This document shows, in pieces, positions 32,194 to 32,962 of a DNA stretch of 32,962 bases (positions are counted from its first letter, which is position 1; every line of letters starts with the position of its first letter). This DNA is from Rhodothermales bacterium (GTDB lineage: Bacteria > Bacteroidota > Rhodothermia > Rhodothermales > JABDKH01). The notes beneath the pieces were generated by a model that worked only from the letters and a program-made list of their open reading frames with translations, made no database searches and was not told where the DNA came from. The stretch spans positions 1-32,962 of the forward strand of contig JABDKO010000304.1 of assembly GCA_013002165.1 (NCBI GenBank). Direction: 5' to 3'. A program made the position numbers and the translations under genes.

Positions 32194-32235
32194 GGGATCG
32201 GGGATGAGGGATGAGGGATGAGGGATGAGGGATGT
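32187..32235. repeat. heptanucleotide tandem repeat, GGGATGA type
   Basis: Seven 7-bp units (GGGATGA with two variants, GGGATCG and GGGATGT) run from 32187 to 32235. The birA stop codon TGA is inside the first unit. Confidence 0.92.
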
Positions 32236-32359
32236 GCGCAGGCAATCCGTAGTATTGTTACATTCCTCTGTCAGCTAGTTGCGAAGCTGGTAGAAACGCT
32301 ATACCGGAAGTGTTGATTAGAGGAATTGTAAGAACGAAAGGCGAGAAACAACCTGAACC

Positions 32360-32962
32360 GTGTGGTTACTAATTGACATAGGCAATACTTCGACGAAGGT
32401 TGCGGCGTGCAATCCTGACGGAGGCGGTTATGAGGTAATTACTCTGGCCACGGCGTCTGGTGAAGAACAGCAGCTGATTGATGGCCTTGCGGGGGTTGCC
32501 ACATTTGAACGCGCCATCATCAGTTCGGTCGTGCCCGACGTTCGTACCCGCTACGAGGCGATTCTGCAGCGACTCAACCTGACGCCGGTAATTGTATCGT
32601 CCGAAATGACGCTGCCCTTCTCGATGGGTTACCGGACGCCGGAGACGCTGGGGGCGGACCGGATAGCAGGAGCCGTCGGTGCGTGGGACTATGTCCGCGC
32701 GGAGGCAGGTCATGAGGTGAATGTTGTGTCGGTGGATGCGGGCACTGCGGTGACGTTTGACATCGTGACGGCGAAGGGAATGTTTGTCGGGGGCCCGATA
32801 GCAGCAGGGCCGGAGCTGTTAAGAATGGCGCTGTCGAATGATACGGCGCAGCTTCCTGACGTAGCATTGTTCATGCCGGCTGATGTTATTTCGGGCACAT
32901 CGGAGGATGCGGGGCGTGCGGGCATCATGGTCGGATTCGCCGAGGGATGCATGGGAATCATC
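32360..32962 (+). CDS. coaX: type III pantothenate kinase, N-terminal part (cut by window end)
   Basis: The first step of coenzyme A synthesis: phosphorylation of pantothenate by the CoaX-type enzyme. The start is GTG at 32360 (WLLIDIGNTSTKVAA). The 201 visible codons carry the phosphate-binding DIGNT (Asp6), the GADR motif at GADRIAG (residues 98-104), and DAGTAVTFDIV (Asp126, Asp134), then GGPIAAGPELLRMAL. This is the ASKHA fold of CoaX. The frame runs open off the right edge. Adjacent birA and coaX genes are a common arrangement. Confidence 0.93.
   Translation, partial: MWLLIDIGNTSTKVAACNPDGGGYEVITLATASGEEQQLIDGLAGVATFERAIISSVVPDVRTRYEAILQRLNLTPVIVSSEMTLPFSMGYRTPETLGADRIAGAVGAWDYVRAEAGHEVNVVSVDAGTAVTFDIVTAKGMFVGGPIAAGPELLRMALSNDTAQLPDVALFMPADVISGTSEDAGRAGIMVGFAEGCMGII

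Noticed and set aside
1-32962. tRNA, rRNA or toxin-antitoxin genes
   Set aside because: The intergenic stretches were read on both strands for T-loop/acceptor patterns and for paired small ORFs, and none was convincing.

Overview
The window reads as chromosomal DNA of a Bacteroidota/Rhodothermota-type bacterium, most like a marine Rhodothermia lineage. This is inferred from protein families, not from a database search. The pointers are a type IX secretion (T9SS) sorting-domain protein, a TonB-dependent receptor of the outer-membrane beta-barrel family with a carboxypeptidase-regulatory-like domain, a Bacteroidota-style divergent FabI, many secreted proteins and lipoproteins, few Shine-Dalgarno motifs, and several GTG/TTG starts. 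No rRNA, tRNA, CRISPR array, transposase or phage gene was seen. Gene content is mostly housekeeping and envelope; the unusual material is in the intergenic DNA.

Layout. Positions 1-8.4 kb hold the end of a DUF445 membrane protein, a small PLDc_N membrane protein (minus), then a plus-strand run: DusB tRNA-dihydrouridine synthase, an NPP-type phosphodiesterase lipoprotein, a patatin-like phospholipase, an AI-2E family permease, and a tight cluster of DinB-like protein, secreted metallo-beta-lactamase-fold hydrolase and secreted NTF2-like protein. Positions 8.4-9.1 kb are repeat-rich and end in a convergent hairpin. Positions 9.1-12.6 kb encode a 1152-residue T9SS cargo protein (minus). Positions 13.0-22.4 kb hold a secreted NTF2-like protein, a solute-binding lipoprotein and UvrD/PcrA helicase (minus pair), a CNT nucleoside transporter and a two-TM protein (plus), then a TonB-C lipoprotein and two NfeD-family genes (minus). 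Positions 22.7-25.2 kb hold an L,D-transpeptidase, a HAD phosphatase and FabI (minus). Positions 25.4-33 kb hold an unknown membrane protein, inositol monophosphatase, a TonB-dependent receptor, an unknown lipoprotein, a TPR protein, BirA and the start of CoaX. BirA and CoaX are neighbours here, as in many bacteria.

The most interesting signal is a two-copy intergenic element at 12824-12959 (+) and 22441-22566 (-). Each copy has a 26-nt box (25/26 identical), a gap of exactly 45 nt, and an array of CTAG-centred sites spaced 11, 12, 12 (12) bp apart, about one helical turn. In both copies the array lies just upstream of a start codon (secreted NTF2-like protein; NfeD protease) and a small hairpin lies next to the outer edge of the box. 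It matches no regulatory element or RNA family I know. It could be a promoter with a phased operator, or a leader RNA.

The intergenic DNA also carries three types of heptanucleotide tandem repeat (period exactly 7, different sequences), three of whose blocks start at or within a few bases of a stop codon; a dispersed palindrome-like repeat with ends GTCATCYCGA/TCGGGATGAC; and a 23-bp minisatellite.
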